From Leptospiraceae bacterium (GTDB taxonomy: Bacteria; Spirochaetota; Leptospiria; Leptospirales; Leptospiraceae), in assembly GCA_024233865.1 (NCBI GenBank), contig JACKPA010000002.1, positions 186,001 through 250,000 of the forward strand: a stretch of 64,000 nt of DNA, given 5' to 3'. This document shows positions 34,851 to 43,755 of the stretch, in pieces. Below the pieces are notes generated by a model that saw nothing but the letters and a program-made list of their open reading frames with translations, made no database searches and was not told the DNA's origin. The first letter of the stretch is position 1. Each line of letters begins with the position of its first letter. The translations under genes were made by a program, and so were the position numbers.

Positions 34851-35600
34851 ATGAAAATAGGAGTTGTAAAACATTTAAATGCTCGTCCTTTAACCTATGG
34901 TTTTGAAACGGATAAAAAACACGAAATTCTATATGAAAATCCTTCCGTTTTAAAAGATTTGTTATTGGAAAAAAAATTGGATATAGCACTTATTTCATCC
35001 ATTGAATGTATTCGTAATTCTGATGTATTGGCTTTTTCCAATGTTGTTGGTGTTTGCGCAAAAGATAAAGTCAGATCCATATTATTCTTTAAAAATAAAA
35101 CGGAAAGCTATCCACCTGATAAAGTTTTTGTGGATTCCGGTTCTAGATCAAGTGTTGCTTTGTTAAAGGTAATTTTAAAAATGGAAACAGGAAAAGATGT
35201 CGAAACAATCGCGACTAATCCTAATGAAATTGTTAATAAAATTTCCCAAAACCAAGGTAGCCATTTATTATTTGGGGACAATGCTTTACATGCAACCTGG
35301 GACAAAAACAAAATAGAAGCAATTGATCTAGCTACTTGGTGGAACCGAATTTCTCATTTATCTTTTTGTTTTGCTTTTTGGGCATTTTCAAAAAACCAAG
35401 TTTTTGCAGATGATTTGTTTTTAAAGAGCTTGGAATATGGACTCGAGCATATTGACGAAATCATAAACAACCATGATAGCCTCCAAAATTCGCTTGTGCG
35501 TAAATATCTAACCCAAGAATTACACTATAAAGTTTCCAGGCAAGATTTGGATGGATTCTATCTATTCCAAGAAAAATGCAAAACTTATGGCTATTTGTAA
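34851..35600 (+). CDS. mqnA: Chorismate dehydratase-type protein MqnA (futalosine route)
   Basis: A 249-residue protein of the MqnA/MqnD periplasmic-binding-protein fold. MqnA dehydrates chorismate to 3-enolpyruvylbenzoate, the first step of menaquinone synthesis by the futalosine route. Marks are the start K-I-G-V-V-K-H-L-N-A-R-P-L-T-Y-G-F, L-D-I-A-L-I-S-S-I-E near 45, V-D-S-G-S-R-S-S-V-A-L near 92, H-L-L-F-G-D-N-A-L near 139 and W-N-R-I-S-H-L-S-F-C-F-A-F-W near 164. MqnD is the main alternative, but the N-terminal pattern fits MqnA better. No other mqn gene is near. The 3' end overlaps the start of hsdS, which suggests an insertion junction close to the stop. Confidence 0.82.
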   Translation: MKIGVVKHLNARPLTYGFETDKKHEILYENPSVLKDLLLEKKLDIALISSIECIRNSDVLAFSNVVGVCAKDKVRSILFFKNKTESYPPDKVFVDSGSRSSVALLKVILKMETGKDVETIATNPNEIVNKISQNQGSHLLFGDNALHATWDKNKIEAIDLATWWNRISHLSFCFAFWAFSKNQVFADDLFLKSLEYGLEHIDEIINNHDSLQNSLVRKYLTQELHYKVSRQDLDGFYLFQEKCKTYGYL

Positions 35601-36942
35601 AGCCGATGGAGTTATGCTACGTCCTCCTTATAAAATACCAAGCCATTGGAAATGGGTAAGATTGATGGATTTAAATGAAAGGCAATCTGTAAGCATAAAC
35701 CCAAACAAGTATAAGAACACCAAATTTGAGCACTATAGTGTCCCTAGTTTTGATAATAAACATCCTGCTATTCAATTTGGAAAAGAAATAAAATCTACTA
35801 AACAAAGACTGTTTGTAGATGAAGTATTAATTTGTAAAATAAATCCAAGAATCAATAGAGTTTGGGTGGTGGATAATAATACAAAGTACAAAAAGATTGG
35901 CTCTTCCGAATGGATTGTAGTAAGACCTAAAAGTAATATTCGAAGCAGATTTTTAGCTTTAGCTTGCTCGTCTCCTTATTTTAGAGATTTAATTACTTCT
36001 AATGTATCTGGTGTTGGCGGTTCACTAACAAGATCAAGACCTAAAGAAGTTCAATATTTTCCAATCCCACTCCCTCCTCTTGAAGAACAAAAACGCATAG
36101 TTGCAAAACTCGATTCCTTATTAGAGAAAATCAAAAAAGCAAGAAATCTCCTCGAAGACGCAAGGAACACCTTCAAAGATCGAAAAGCTGCTATTTTAGC
36201 AAAAGCTTTTCATGGCGATCTAACAACCAAATGGCGCGAAGAAAATCCAGATGTTACAATTACGAATAAACTGTTGAATACAATTGATGTGGAAAGAGAA
36301 AAAGAGAAAAAGGATCGTGTTAGATACAAACTACCAAAGACATGGAAATGGTTTCAATTAGGTGAAATATGTGAAGTAAAAGGTGGCAAAAGATTACCAC
36401 ACGGAGAAAATCTAGTTGAATATAATACTGGTTTTCCTTATATACGAGCAAGAGATTTAAAAAAAGGAACAGTTATTCCTGATGAAATTATGTATTTAGA
36501 TAAGTTTACACAAGAAAAAATTAAAAATTACACCGTAAGCTCCAATGATGCATACATTACGATAGTTGGTGCTAAAATAGGTGATGCTGGTTTAATTCCA
36601 GAAGAATTTAACGGTGCTAATTTGACTGAAAATGCAGCAAAACTTACAAACTTCAAAGGAACAAATAATTATTTTGTAAGTATTTGGTTGCAATCAAAAA
36701 CTGGGCAAGATATTATTCAAGAAAATATATTGTCAGCAACACAAGGAAAATTAGCATTAAGTAGAATTAGAGAAAATATTGTGATTCCTCTTCCACCACT
36801 CGAAGAACAAAAAGAAATCATCAAACAACTCGAGAGTTTGCTTGTAAAGGAGGACGATGCAAAGGAGTTGCTAGACCTTGAGGAGCACTTAGACTTATTG
36901 GAAAAGTCGATTCTCGCAAAGGCTTTCCGAGGGGAATTATGA
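35587..36942 (+). CDS. hsdS: Type I restriction-modification specificity subunit
   Basis: A 451-residue HsdS with two target recognition domains in tandem. Each domain opens with a K-I-P-S-H-W-K-W / K-L-P-K-T-W-K-W motif and is closed by I-P-L-P-P-L-E-E-Q-K followed by a long helix ending A-I-L-A-K-A-F-H-G-D-L / S-I-L-A-K-A-F-R-G-E-L. The two halves would read the two parts of a split DNA target. The frame opens at 35551 inside mqnA; the ATG at 35587 (14-base overlap) or the one at 35614 is the likely start. It stands before hsdM, the reverse of the common order. TRD specificity cannot be read by eye. Confidence 0.92.
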   Translation: MAICKADGVMLRPPYKIPSHWKWVRLMDLNERQSVSINPNKYKNTKFEHYSVPSFDNKHPAIQFGKEIKSTKQRLFVDEVLICKINPRINRVWVVDNNTKYKKIGSSEWIVVRPKSNIRSRFLALACSSPYFRDLITSNVSGVGGSLTRSRPKEVQYFPIPLPPLEEQKRIVAKLDSLLEKIKKARNLLEDARNTFKDRKAAILAKAFHGDLTTKWREENPDVTITNKLLNTIDVEREKEKKDRVRYKLPKTWKWFQLGEICEVKGGKRLPHGENLVEYNTGFPYIRARDLKKGTVIPDEIMYLDKFTQEKIKNYTVSSNDAYITIVGAKIGDAGLIPEEFNGANLTENAAKLTNFKGTNNYFVSIWLQSKTGQDIIQENILSATQGKLALSRIRENIVIPLPPLEEQKEIIKQLESLLVKEDDAKELLDLEEHLDLLEKSILAKAFRGEL

Positions 36943-36992
36943 ACCAGAAAACTTTCGTGCCTTTCGCTGTTAAAATATTAAAAAAGGAATAA

Positions 36993-38396
36993 ATGAACAC
37001 GCAAGAAATTGTCCAAAAACTATGGAATCTTTGCAATGTTTTGCGGGACGATGGAATTACCTACCACCAATATGTAACGGAGTTGACCTACATCCTCTTT
37101 TTAAAAATGGCAAAAGAAACGGGAGCCGAAAAGAATATTCCTCCTGAATACAGATGGGATAAACTTGTTGAGAAAGAAGGAGCAACCCTAAGACGATTTT
37201 ATCAAAAATTGCTTTTGGAATTAAGTCAAAAAGCCACAAGCAGAATCAAGCAAATTTATGCCAATGCAAGCTCTAACATCAAAGAACCAAAGAACTTGGA
37301 AAAAATCATCAAGTCCATTGACAAGCTAGATTGGTACTCCGCTAAAGAAGAAGGGTTCGGAAACCTCTACGAAGGTCTATTGGAAAAAAACGCCAATGAA
37401 AAGAAATCCGGTGCAGGACAATATTTTACGCCAAGACCTTTGGTTAATACCATGGTAAAGTTAATCGATCCTGAACCTGGTGAAAGGTGTAACGACCCTG
37501 CTGCCGGTACTTTTGGTTTTATGATTGCTGCTGATGCCCATGTAAGAGCAAAAACGGACGATGACCACGATCTTAGCGAGAAAGAATCTAAATTCCAGAG
37601 AACCCAGGCTTTTACCGGCTGTGAACTAGTTCATGACGCTCACAGGCTTGCTTTGATGAACGCAGTGCTGCACGACATCGAAGGTGAAATTCTTCTTGGT
37701 GACACTCTTTCAGACAAAAGAAAAGCTTTACGAGACTTTGACGTAGTTTTAACCAATCCGCCCTTTGGCACAAAAAAAGGTGGAGGACGTCCTTCCAGAG
37801 ATGACTTTACCTTCCCTACTTCCAACAAACAACTAAATTTTTTACAACACGTCTACCGTTCTTTGCATACAAAAGGGACTGCCAGAGCCGGTATCGTTGT
37901 CCCGGATAATGTACTTTTTCAAGACAGCGACGGACAGAAGATCAGAGCCGACTTAATGGACAAGTGCAACTTACATACGATTTTGCGTCTACCGACTGGG
38001 ATTTTTTATGCACAAGGTGTGAAAACAAACGTATTGTTTTTCTATCGCGGAAAGACAGACAAGGGAAATACAAAAGAAGTTTGGTTTTACGATCTACGAA
38101 CAAACATGCCATCTTTGGGAAAAACTAATCCTTTGAAAGAAGAACATTTTGAGAAATTTATAAAGGCATACAAAGCCAAAGACCGGAAAAAGGTTAAAGA
38201 CGAACGTTGGAATGCCTTTTCAAGAATAGAAATTCAAAAAAACGGGGACAGTCTAGATATTGGATTAATCGCCGATAATAGTCTCACGTCTTATGAAAAC
38301 CTTCCAGACCCTATCGAAAGTACAGAAATCGCCATTGAAAAAATAGAACAAGCAGTTGATTTGCTTCAAGCAGTGGTTAGGGAATTGGGAAGTTAA
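36993..38396 (+). CDS. hsdM: Type I DNA methyltransferase subunit (N6-adenine)
   Basis: A 467-residue HsdM. The N-terminal helical domain (about 1-130) is followed by the SAM-binding fold. Motif I is D-P-A-A-G-T-F-G-F (near 169), preceded by G-A-G-Q-Y-F-T-P-R-P-L-V (near 143), and the catalytic N-P-P-F lies in V-V-L-T-N-P-P-F-G-T (near 250). The C-terminal helix carries the E-I-A-I-E-K-I-E-Q-A repeat that binds HsdS. It follows hsdS by 50 bases. No hsdR gene for the restriction/translocase subunit follows; the next gene is a protease 346 bases later. The pair can methylate DNA alone, and restriction would need an unlinked HsdR. Confidence 0.94.
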   Translation: MNTQEIVQKLWNLCNVLRDDGITYHQYVTELTYILFLKMAKETGAEKNIPPEYRWDKLVEKEGATLRRFYQKLLLELSQKATSRIKQIYANASSNIKEPKNLEKIIKSIDKLDWYSAKEEGFGNLYEGLLEKNANEKKSGAGQYFTPRPLVNTMVKLIDPEPGERCNDPAAGTFGFMIAADAHVRAKTDDDHDLSEKESKFQRTQAFTGCELVHDAHRLALMNAVLHDIEGEILLGDTLSDKRKALRDFDVVLTNPPFGTKKGGGRPSRDDFTFPTSNKQLNFLQHVYRSLHTKGTARAGIVVPDNVLFQDSDGQKIRADLMDKCNLHTILRLPTGIFYAQGVKTNVLFFYRGKTDKGNTKEVWFYDLRTNMPSLGKTNPLKEEHFEKFIKAYKAKDRKKVKDERWNAFSRIEIQKNGDSLDIGLIADNSLTSYENLPDPIESTEIAIEKIEQAVDLLQAVVRELGS

Positions 38397-38742
38397 ACCA
38401 CGAAAAAAGGAGAACTCTAAATATCGACTTGGGACTAACAAAAAGAAAAAAGTTGAATCATCAATATTTTAAATATTTGAAAAAAATGTTTTATAATTAC
38501 TTTACATTAGTACAATTTTCAAAATACAATCAATATTTTTCCTTATAGACATAATCTACTAATCCACTTTTTAAATAAAAAGAGAGCAACTCTCATGCAT
38601 AATACCCATGGGTAAGACTAAATCCTAATACAGTATTTTTTTTTCAAATCAAGCCTAAGAAAAAATATAAAATTATTTGTATTATTCTATACATTTATAA
38701 ATAGTTTTAAGTACTAAAAAAATTTATTTAGAGGCATAAATT
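38397..38742. other. Intergenic region (about 350 bases)
   Basis: This AT-rich stretch between hsdM and the protease gene holds no ORF of note. A short hairpin, GAGAG-CAA-CTCTC (38582-38594), has an A run on its left, so on the minus strand it would look like a small terminator, although no minus-strand gene is present. A CCCATGGG palindrome follows near 38609. The promoter of the protease gene must be here. No hsdR remnant could be made out. Confidence 0.5.
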
Positions 38743-40563
38743 TTGAAAAAAATCTCCATATTATTATTTACAATTTGCACGATTTTTGTTTTTACAACCG
38801 TAGCTTATTGTGAGCCTTCCACAAAAAAGGCATCCAAAAATACTGCAGATTTTACTGCAAAAGACTTTGAAAGTGTAGTTGTATCAGTAAAACGATATTA
38901 TATAGACAAGCATATAGACGTTAATATGGCATATACTGATGCAGCTGCGTTTGCACTAATGTCTCTTCCCCATAGCCTTTATATCTATCCGGAAAGCTAT
39001 TTTCTGGAAAGGGATAAATTTGAAGAAGAAGAGGATGTAAAACCTGGAAAGACATTCAAACTTTCCACTGATGATAGGTTTTTAATTTTCGATCCCGATT
39101 ATAAAAAAATTGAGGAAGAAAAAAAGAAAAAAGCCAAACCAGAGGATTTTGACAAGAAGGCAAACAATGAAAAGATCAAAAAAATGGTGGAAAGAGAAAA
39201 GATCCGAAAAGAAATTCTATATTCTCGTTGGAAACAAATCAACTTCGGGAAAAAAGAATTTGAGAGGATTATAGCATTTATAGAGAAAAACTTAAATAAA
39301 TACAAAGAACCTCCCATTGACGAAAAGATTGTTGAGGATGAGGATGATCCTAAAGAAGACTTTTCCATCAAAGACATATATCTTGCTGCCGCCAATGGAT
39401 ATCTAAACTCTTTAGATCCACACTCAAACGTTTTTTTGAAAGAAGTTTGGGAAGAATCCATGGCAAAAATTCAGGACGGTAGTTTTGAAGGGATTGGTGC
39501 TATTCTTAGTGGTGGAGGAAACCGCGATGTCTTGGTAGAAAATCCCTTGGAAGACAGACCCGCAGTTAAAGCCGGAATTCGAGCCGGAGACATTATTGAA
39601 GCAGTAGACGGAAAACCCACAAAAGGCATGTCTTTGGAAAAAGTTGTTAAAAGGATTAAAGGGAAAAAAGGAACTATCGTTCGCCTTACTATCAGCAGAA
39701 AGGGCACATCCGGAACTTTTGACATAAATGTGACAAGAGCTACCATTGTTATAAAAAATGTTACGCATCGTTTGATCAAAGATCATAAACACATTGGCTA
39801 TATTAAGCTGACCGGTTTTGTAAAATCTTACCAAGAATCATCTGACAGGGAAATCCAAAAAGCGTTTTACAAATTGGAAGAAGCAGCAAAAAAGAACAAA
39901 ACACCGTTAAAAGCTCTAATCTTAGACTTGAGAAATAATGCCGGTGGGTATTTGGATCTTGCGATAGACATCAGTGATATGTTTATCAAAAGAGGCTTGA
40001 TTGTCAGCACAAGAGGACCAAACAGGAGTCCGGAAGAAGCATGGGCAAAAAATCCCGATCTTACGGATTTACCCTTGGCGGTCCTTATCAACGCAAAATC
40101 AGCATCCGCCAGTGAAATTGTTGCCAGTGCCATAAAATACCATGGAAGAGGCTTATTATTAGGAGAAAGAACATTTGGGAAAGCAACAGTTCAAAAACTA
40201 ATGGACCTCCCTGGAAATAGTCAATACGTTTTAAAAATTACCCAAGCTCGCTATTACTCTCCTTCCGGTCAAACTATTCAAGTTGTAGGAGTGGAGCCAG
40301 ATATAGAAATTTCTGCGGAAGATGATGGAAGTTTTCCATTTCAATTTCGAGAAGAAAATATGTGGCACCACCTACCGAAAATTCCGGCAGAGGTAAACAA
40401 TTATCGTCCTAAGTATGATATTGAAAAACTAAATTCCTGGGTTCAAGGTAACGGTAAAGCGGAAGCATTTCTAAACAAACACAAAGATGATCCTATAAAA
40501 CCGGATTATCAACTGATTCGAGCTGTAGATTATGTAGAGGCAATGATTGCGTCACTAAAATGA
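38743..40563 (+). CDS. C-terminal processing peptidase (S41 family, PDZ)
   Basis: A 606-residue exported protease of the CtpA/Prc type. A signal peptide is present (K-K-I-S-I-L-L-F, cleavage near Y-C-E-P). An N-terminal helical region (30-230) carries a long charged insert rich in K, E and D (near 95-195). The PDZ domain follows (about 245-330, F-E-G-I-G-A-I-L and A-G-I-R-A-G-D-I-I-E-A-V-D-G), then the S41 core with L-I-L-D-L-R-N-N-A-G-G. The catalytic serine is in K-S-A-S-A-S-E-I-V-A-S-A (near 455) and the lysine in G-E-R-T-F-G-K-A-T-V-Q (near 480). The start codon is TTG. It overlaps nadB by four bases (ATGA). Confidence 0.92.
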   Translation: MKKISILLFTICTIFVFTTVAYCEPSTKKASKNTADFTAKDFESVVVSVKRYYIDKHIDVNMAYTDAAAFALMSLPHSLYIYPESYFLERDKFEEEEDVKPGKTFKLSTDDRFLIFDPDYKKIEEEKKKKAKPEDFDKKANNEKIKKMVEREKIRKEILYSRWKQINFGKKEFERIIAFIEKNLNKYKEPPIDEKIVEDEDDPKEDFSIKDIYLAAANGYLNSLDPHSNVFLKEVWEESMAKIQDGSFEGIGAILSGGGNRDVLVENPLEDRPAVKAGIRAGDIIEAVDGKPTKGMSLEKVVKRIKGKKGTIVRLTISRKGTSGTFDINVTRATIVIKNVTHRLIKDHKHIGYIKLTGFVKSYQESSDREIQKAFYKLEEAAKKNKTPLKALILDLRNNAGGYLDLAIDISDMFIKRGLIVSTRGPNRSPEEAWAKNPDLTDLPLAVLINAKSASASEIVASAIKYHGRGLLLGERTFGKATVQKLMDLPGNSQYVLKITQARYYSPSGQTIQVVGVEPDIEISAEDDGSFPFQFREENMWHHLPKIPAEVNNYRPKYDIEKLNSWVQGNGKAEAFLNKHKDDPIKPDYQLIRAVDYVEAMIASLK

Positions 40564-42161
40564 ATTTTCTTAAAACTGACTTTTTAATTATCGGAAGCGG
40601 AGTAGCAGGCTTGTATAGTGCCTATAAGCTTTCGAGTTACGGTGAAGTTATTGTAGTCACAAAAAAATATGACTATGAATCCAATACCTTCTATGCTCAG
40701 GGAGGTATTGCTTCCGTATTTTCAGAAAAAGATGACCCGGAAAAACACCTTAAAGATACTTTGGAAGCCGGAGCAGGTTTATGTGATATAGAAGCGACAA
40801 GGGTTCTTGTGACAGAAGGACCTAAACATGTTAGAGAACTATTAAGTATTGGAGTTGAATTTAGTCGAAACAAAGCCGGTGAAATTGACTTGGTTTTGGA
40901 GGGTGGACACAGAGAAAAAAGGATTTTACACGCAAAAGACCGAACTGGTAAAGAAATCGAGCTAGCCTTATTATCTAAGGTTAAATCCATTTCCAATATC
41001 AAAATTCTCGAAAACCATTCTTTGATAGATTTGATTACACAACACCATTTAACTAAAAGCCTTGAACATTCCGAAATAACCTGTTACGGAGCTTATGTAT
41101 TAGATAATAAAAAGTCAGACATATTCCCTATTTTAGCAAAAAAGATCATACTATCAACCGGAGGAGCAGGGCAAGTTTACCTCCATACTACAAATCCGGA
41201 CATCTCTACCGGTGATGGAGTAGCCTGTGCTTACAGAGCTGGGGCAATTATTAAAAATATGGAGTTTTACCAATTCCATCCGACGACCCTTTACCACGAG
41301 AAAGGAGATTCTTTCCTTATTTCGGAAGCGGTTCGGGGCAAGGGTGGAATTCTAAAGCGATTGGACGGTGAGCCTTTTATGAAAGAATACCATCCAATGG
41401 GTGACCTTGCACCAAGAGATATAGTTGCAAGGGCAATCGACAACGAATTAAAAAAAAGCGGTGAGCCTCATGTCCTTCTAGACGTAACTCACCTAATCAA
41501 GCCCGATATAATGGCGAACTTCCCATATATATTTGAAAAGTGCAAATCTTTAGGAATTGATATAACGGAATCCGCCATTCCGGTAGTTCCGGCAGCCCAT
41601 TATATGTGTGGAGGAGTCGCCACCGACTTGTTTGGTAGAACCAATATTATCAATTTGTATGCTTGCGGTGAAACCGCTTCCACAGGAGTACATGGAGGTA
41701 ACCGATTGGCTTCCAATAGTCTTTTGGAAGGCTTGGTTTTTGCAGATAGGACTGCAAAAGATATTTCCGAGCAAAAGTGTGGCTTTCTTCCAGAACACGA
41801 ACTTGTCCCCCAGTGGGATAAAGAAGGAATGATCAATACGGAAGAATGGGTTTTGATTTCCCATGATTTGAATGAGATCAAGACGATCATGAGCAATTAT
41901 GTTGGAATTGTTAGAAGCAATCTACGTTTGGAAAGGGCTTATCGACGTATACAATTAATCTATGATGAAGTTATTGACTACTACAATCGAACGGTTATTA
42001 CAAATCCTTTGTTGGAACTAAGAAATTTGGTTCAAGTAGCAGAGCTTATTATACGCTCCGCCATGTCAAGAAAGGAAAGCAGAGGTTTACATTATTCAAC
42101 AGACTACAAGGAAGACAGAAATCCATCTCGAAATGATACGGTTATTATCAATCATATTTAA
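40560..42161 (+). CDS. nadB: L-aspartate oxidase
   Basis: A 533-residue flavoenzyme that oxidises L-aspartate to iminoaspartate, the first step of de novo NAD synthesis. The FAD-binding dinucleotide motif is at the start (G-S-G-V-A-G-L-Y-S-A, near 11-20). The substrate-domain block is E-F-Y-Q-F-H-P-T-T-L (near 237), followed by S-E-A-V-R-G-K-G-G-I-L and the late G-N-R-L-A-S-N-S-L-L-E-G-L-V-F (near 380). The C-terminal helical domain with R-G-L-H-Y matches NadB rather than fumarate reductase. NadA and NadC are not in the window. The 3' end overlaps the following gene by 29 bases. Confidence 0.93.
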   Translation: MNFLKTDFLIIGSGVAGLYSAYKLSSYGEVIVVTKKYDYESNTFYAQGGIASVFSEKDDPEKHLKDTLEAGAGLCDIEATRVLVTEGPKHVRELLSIGVEFSRNKAGEIDLVLEGGHREKRILHAKDRTGKEIELALLSKVKSISNIKILENHSLIDLITQHHLTKSLEHSEITCYGAYVLDNKKSDIFPILAKKIILSTGGAGQVYLHTTNPDISTGDGVACAYRAGAIIKNMEFYQFHPTTLYHEKGDSFLISEAVRGKGGILKRLDGEPFMKEYHPMGDLAPRDIVARAIDNELKKSGEPHVLLDVTHLIKPDIMANFPYIFEKCKSLGIDITESAIPVVPAAHYMCGGVATDLFGRTNIINLYACGETASTGVHGGNRLASNSLLEGLVFADRTAKDISEQKCGFLPEHELVPQWDKEGMINTEEWVLISHDLNEIKTIMSNYVGIVRSNLRLERAYRRIQLIYDEVIDYYNRTVITNPLLELRNLVQVAELIIRSAMSRKESRGLHYSTDYKEDRNPSRNDTVIINHI

Positions 42162-43749
42162 CACTTTGGTTCTGCTTAGTGTTCGCCTCGCCCGCTCCTT
42201 AAGCGTAGTCGAAGGTCGTCCCTTAAGCATAGTCAAAGGGAGTATCATTCTTTCTATATTCTTATACATGAGCTGTTCGAGTGTTCCAACTATAGAGGAA
42301 CAGCCAAAGGAAATTATAGATTTAGAGATTCCGTCCGTCCAAAGGGAGTTTCGGGCTGCTTGGGTTGCGACCGTTTCCAATATCAATTGGCCAAGTCGCC
42401 CGGGGCTTTCTGCGCAAGAGCAAAAAAGAGAAGCTATTTTTCTTTTGGATTTTTTGAAAGAACACAATTTTAATGCCGTTATTTTTCAAATACGTCCTCA
42501 ATGTGATGCCTTATACCAAAGCACCATAGAACCTTGGTCCTATTTTCTAACAGGTATACAAGGAAAACCTCCGGATCCTTTTTATGATCCTCTACAATTT
42601 TGGGTCGAAGAAGCTCACAAACGAGGGTTAGAACTTCACGCTTGGTTTAATCCATATCGGGCACACCATACAAGTGGGGGTAGGATTCAAAATACTTCCA
42701 TTGTGAAAAAAAATCCAACTTTGGTTGTTGGTTTAAAAGACGGACATTTTTGGCTTGATCCAGGCTTGAAAGAAACACAGGACTATACACATTCCGTGAT
42801 AGTGGATGTTTTACGAAGATACGATGTAGATGGAATTCATCTCGATGATTATTTTTATCCTTATCCGTCTTATAACGACAACAAAGATTTTCCCGATACC
42901 AAAAGCTGGAAGCTATACAAAAAAAGAGGTGGGACATTAGCAAGAAGCGATTGGAGGCGGAACAACGTAAATGTGTTTTTAGAAAGGCTTTATAAGAGTA
43001 TAAAAAAGGAAAAACCTTTTGTAAAATTTGGCATCAGTCCATTTGGAATCTGGAGACCCAAATACCCCGAATCCATAGAAGGATTTGATCAATACGAAAA
43101 ATTGTATGCTGATGCAAGACTTTGGTTGAACGAAGGTTGGCTTGATTATTGGGTTCCGCAATTGTATTGGCCAATTGAACAGATGCCTCAGAGTTATCCT
43201 GTTTTGCTTGGATGGTGGGCATTGGAGAATCACAAAAATCGTCATTTTTGGCCCGGAATCAACGTGTCCAGATTCAAAGGTGAAAAAGGTTCTGAGGAAA
43301 CAATTAGTCAGGTTCTAATCACTCAACTGATGCTCCCCAATGATGCAGGCAATATTCATTGGAGTATAGGCTCTTTAGTTGAAAACAAGGGTTTAATGGA
43401 GCAGCTCAAAAAACATCCTTACAAAAACCAAGCTATTGTACCAGCTAGCCTTTGGTTGAACACAGAAGTTCCCAAACCTCCCAAATTAAATTTGGTTAAT
43501 CAAGGTTGGGATTTCCTGTTAGAGTGGTCAAACGAGTCCCCAAAAGAAGTTTTCCGGTGGGTTGTATACACAAAATACGGAGAAACTTGGGATTATACTG
43601 TCTATAATCAGGATGAACTCAAGTGTAAACTTCCGAAATTTGGAAATAATGTCGATGCCAAAAATGAGCCTTTAAAACAAATTGCCGTTTCAGCAGTCAA
43701 CCGTTCGGGAAACGAAAGTACCAAAACGATTTTGGATGTTTTTCCCTAA
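42133..43749 (+). CDS. GHL10-type glycoside hydrolase-like lipoprotein (YngK/DigH family)
   Basis: A 538-residue predicted lipoprotein with a GHL10 (DUF187) TIM-barrel domain; relatives include the divisome-linked E. coli DigH, which acts on peptidoglycan glycan. The domain begins at R-E-F-R-A-A-W-V-A-T-V-S-N-I-N-W-P (near 71). It shows I-F-Q-I-R-P-Q-C-D-A, E-L-H-A-W-F-N-P-Y-R, D-G-I-H-L-D-D-Y-F-Y-P (catalytic-type aspartates near 238) and D-Y-W-V-P-Q-L-Y-W. A C-terminal domain of about 90 residues follows. The lipid cysteine would be in Y-M-S-C-S-S (near 47). Between the initial hydrophobic stretch and this lipobox the leader is broken by the in-frame repeat at 42193-42240. The start at 42133 overlaps nadB; a TTG at 42166 is an alternative. 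Confidence 0.85.
   Translation: MIRLLSIIFNTLVLLSVRLARSLSVVEGRPLSIVKGSIILSIFLYMSCSSVPTIEEQPKEIIDLEIPSVQREFRAAWVATVSNINWPSRPGLSAQEQKREAIFLLDFLKEHNFNAVIFQIRPQCDALYQSTIEPWSYFLTGIQGKPPDPFYDPLQFWVEEAHKRGLELHAWFNPYRAHHTSGGRIQNTSIVKKNPTLVVGLKDGHFWLDPGLKETQDYTHSVIVDVLRRYDVDGIHLDDYFYPYPSYNDNKDFPDTKSWKLYKKRGGTLARSDWRRNNVNVFLERLYKSIKKEKPFVKFGISPFGIWRPKYPESIEGFDQYEKLYADARLWLNEGWLDYWVPQLYWPIEQMPQSYPVLLGWWALENHKNRHFWPGINVSRFKGEKGSEETISQVLITQLMLPNDAGNIHWSIGSLVENKGLMEQLKKHPYKNQAIVPASLWLNTEVPKPPKLNLVNQGWDFLLEWSNESPKEVFRWVVYTKYGETWDYTVYNQDELKCKLPKFGNNVDAKNEPLKQIAVSAVNRSGNESTKTILDVFP
42193..42240 (+). repeat. Two 24-base GCGTAGTCGAAGG units inside a signal-peptide coding region
   Basis: Two 24-base copies (42193-42216 and 42217-42240) share the core C-C-T-T-A-A-G-C-R-T-A-G-T-C-R-A-A-G-G. 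They encode the octapeptides R-S-L-S-V-V-E-G and R-P-L-S-I-V-K-G in frame. The same S-L-S-V-V-E-G peptide occurs at the N-terminus of the methyltransferase at 55089. The composition is much richer in GC than the flanks. It looks like an inserted element that keeps the reading frame. Confidence 0.85.
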
Positions 43750-43755
43750 ATCCCA

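Noticed and set aside
34657..34854. A 65-codon plus-strand ORF between rhomboid and mqnA
   Set aside because: It overlaps the rhomboid gene in another frame, is lysine-rich low-complexity sequence, and covers the hairpin region.
38582..38602. A small hairpin that looks like a minus-strand terminator
   Set aside because: The stem has only five pairs and there is no minus-strand gene upstream of it.
39099..39834. Several minus-strand ORFs opposite the protease gene
   Set aside because: They mirror the lysine/glutamate-rich coding sequence of the protease and show no start signals or domains.
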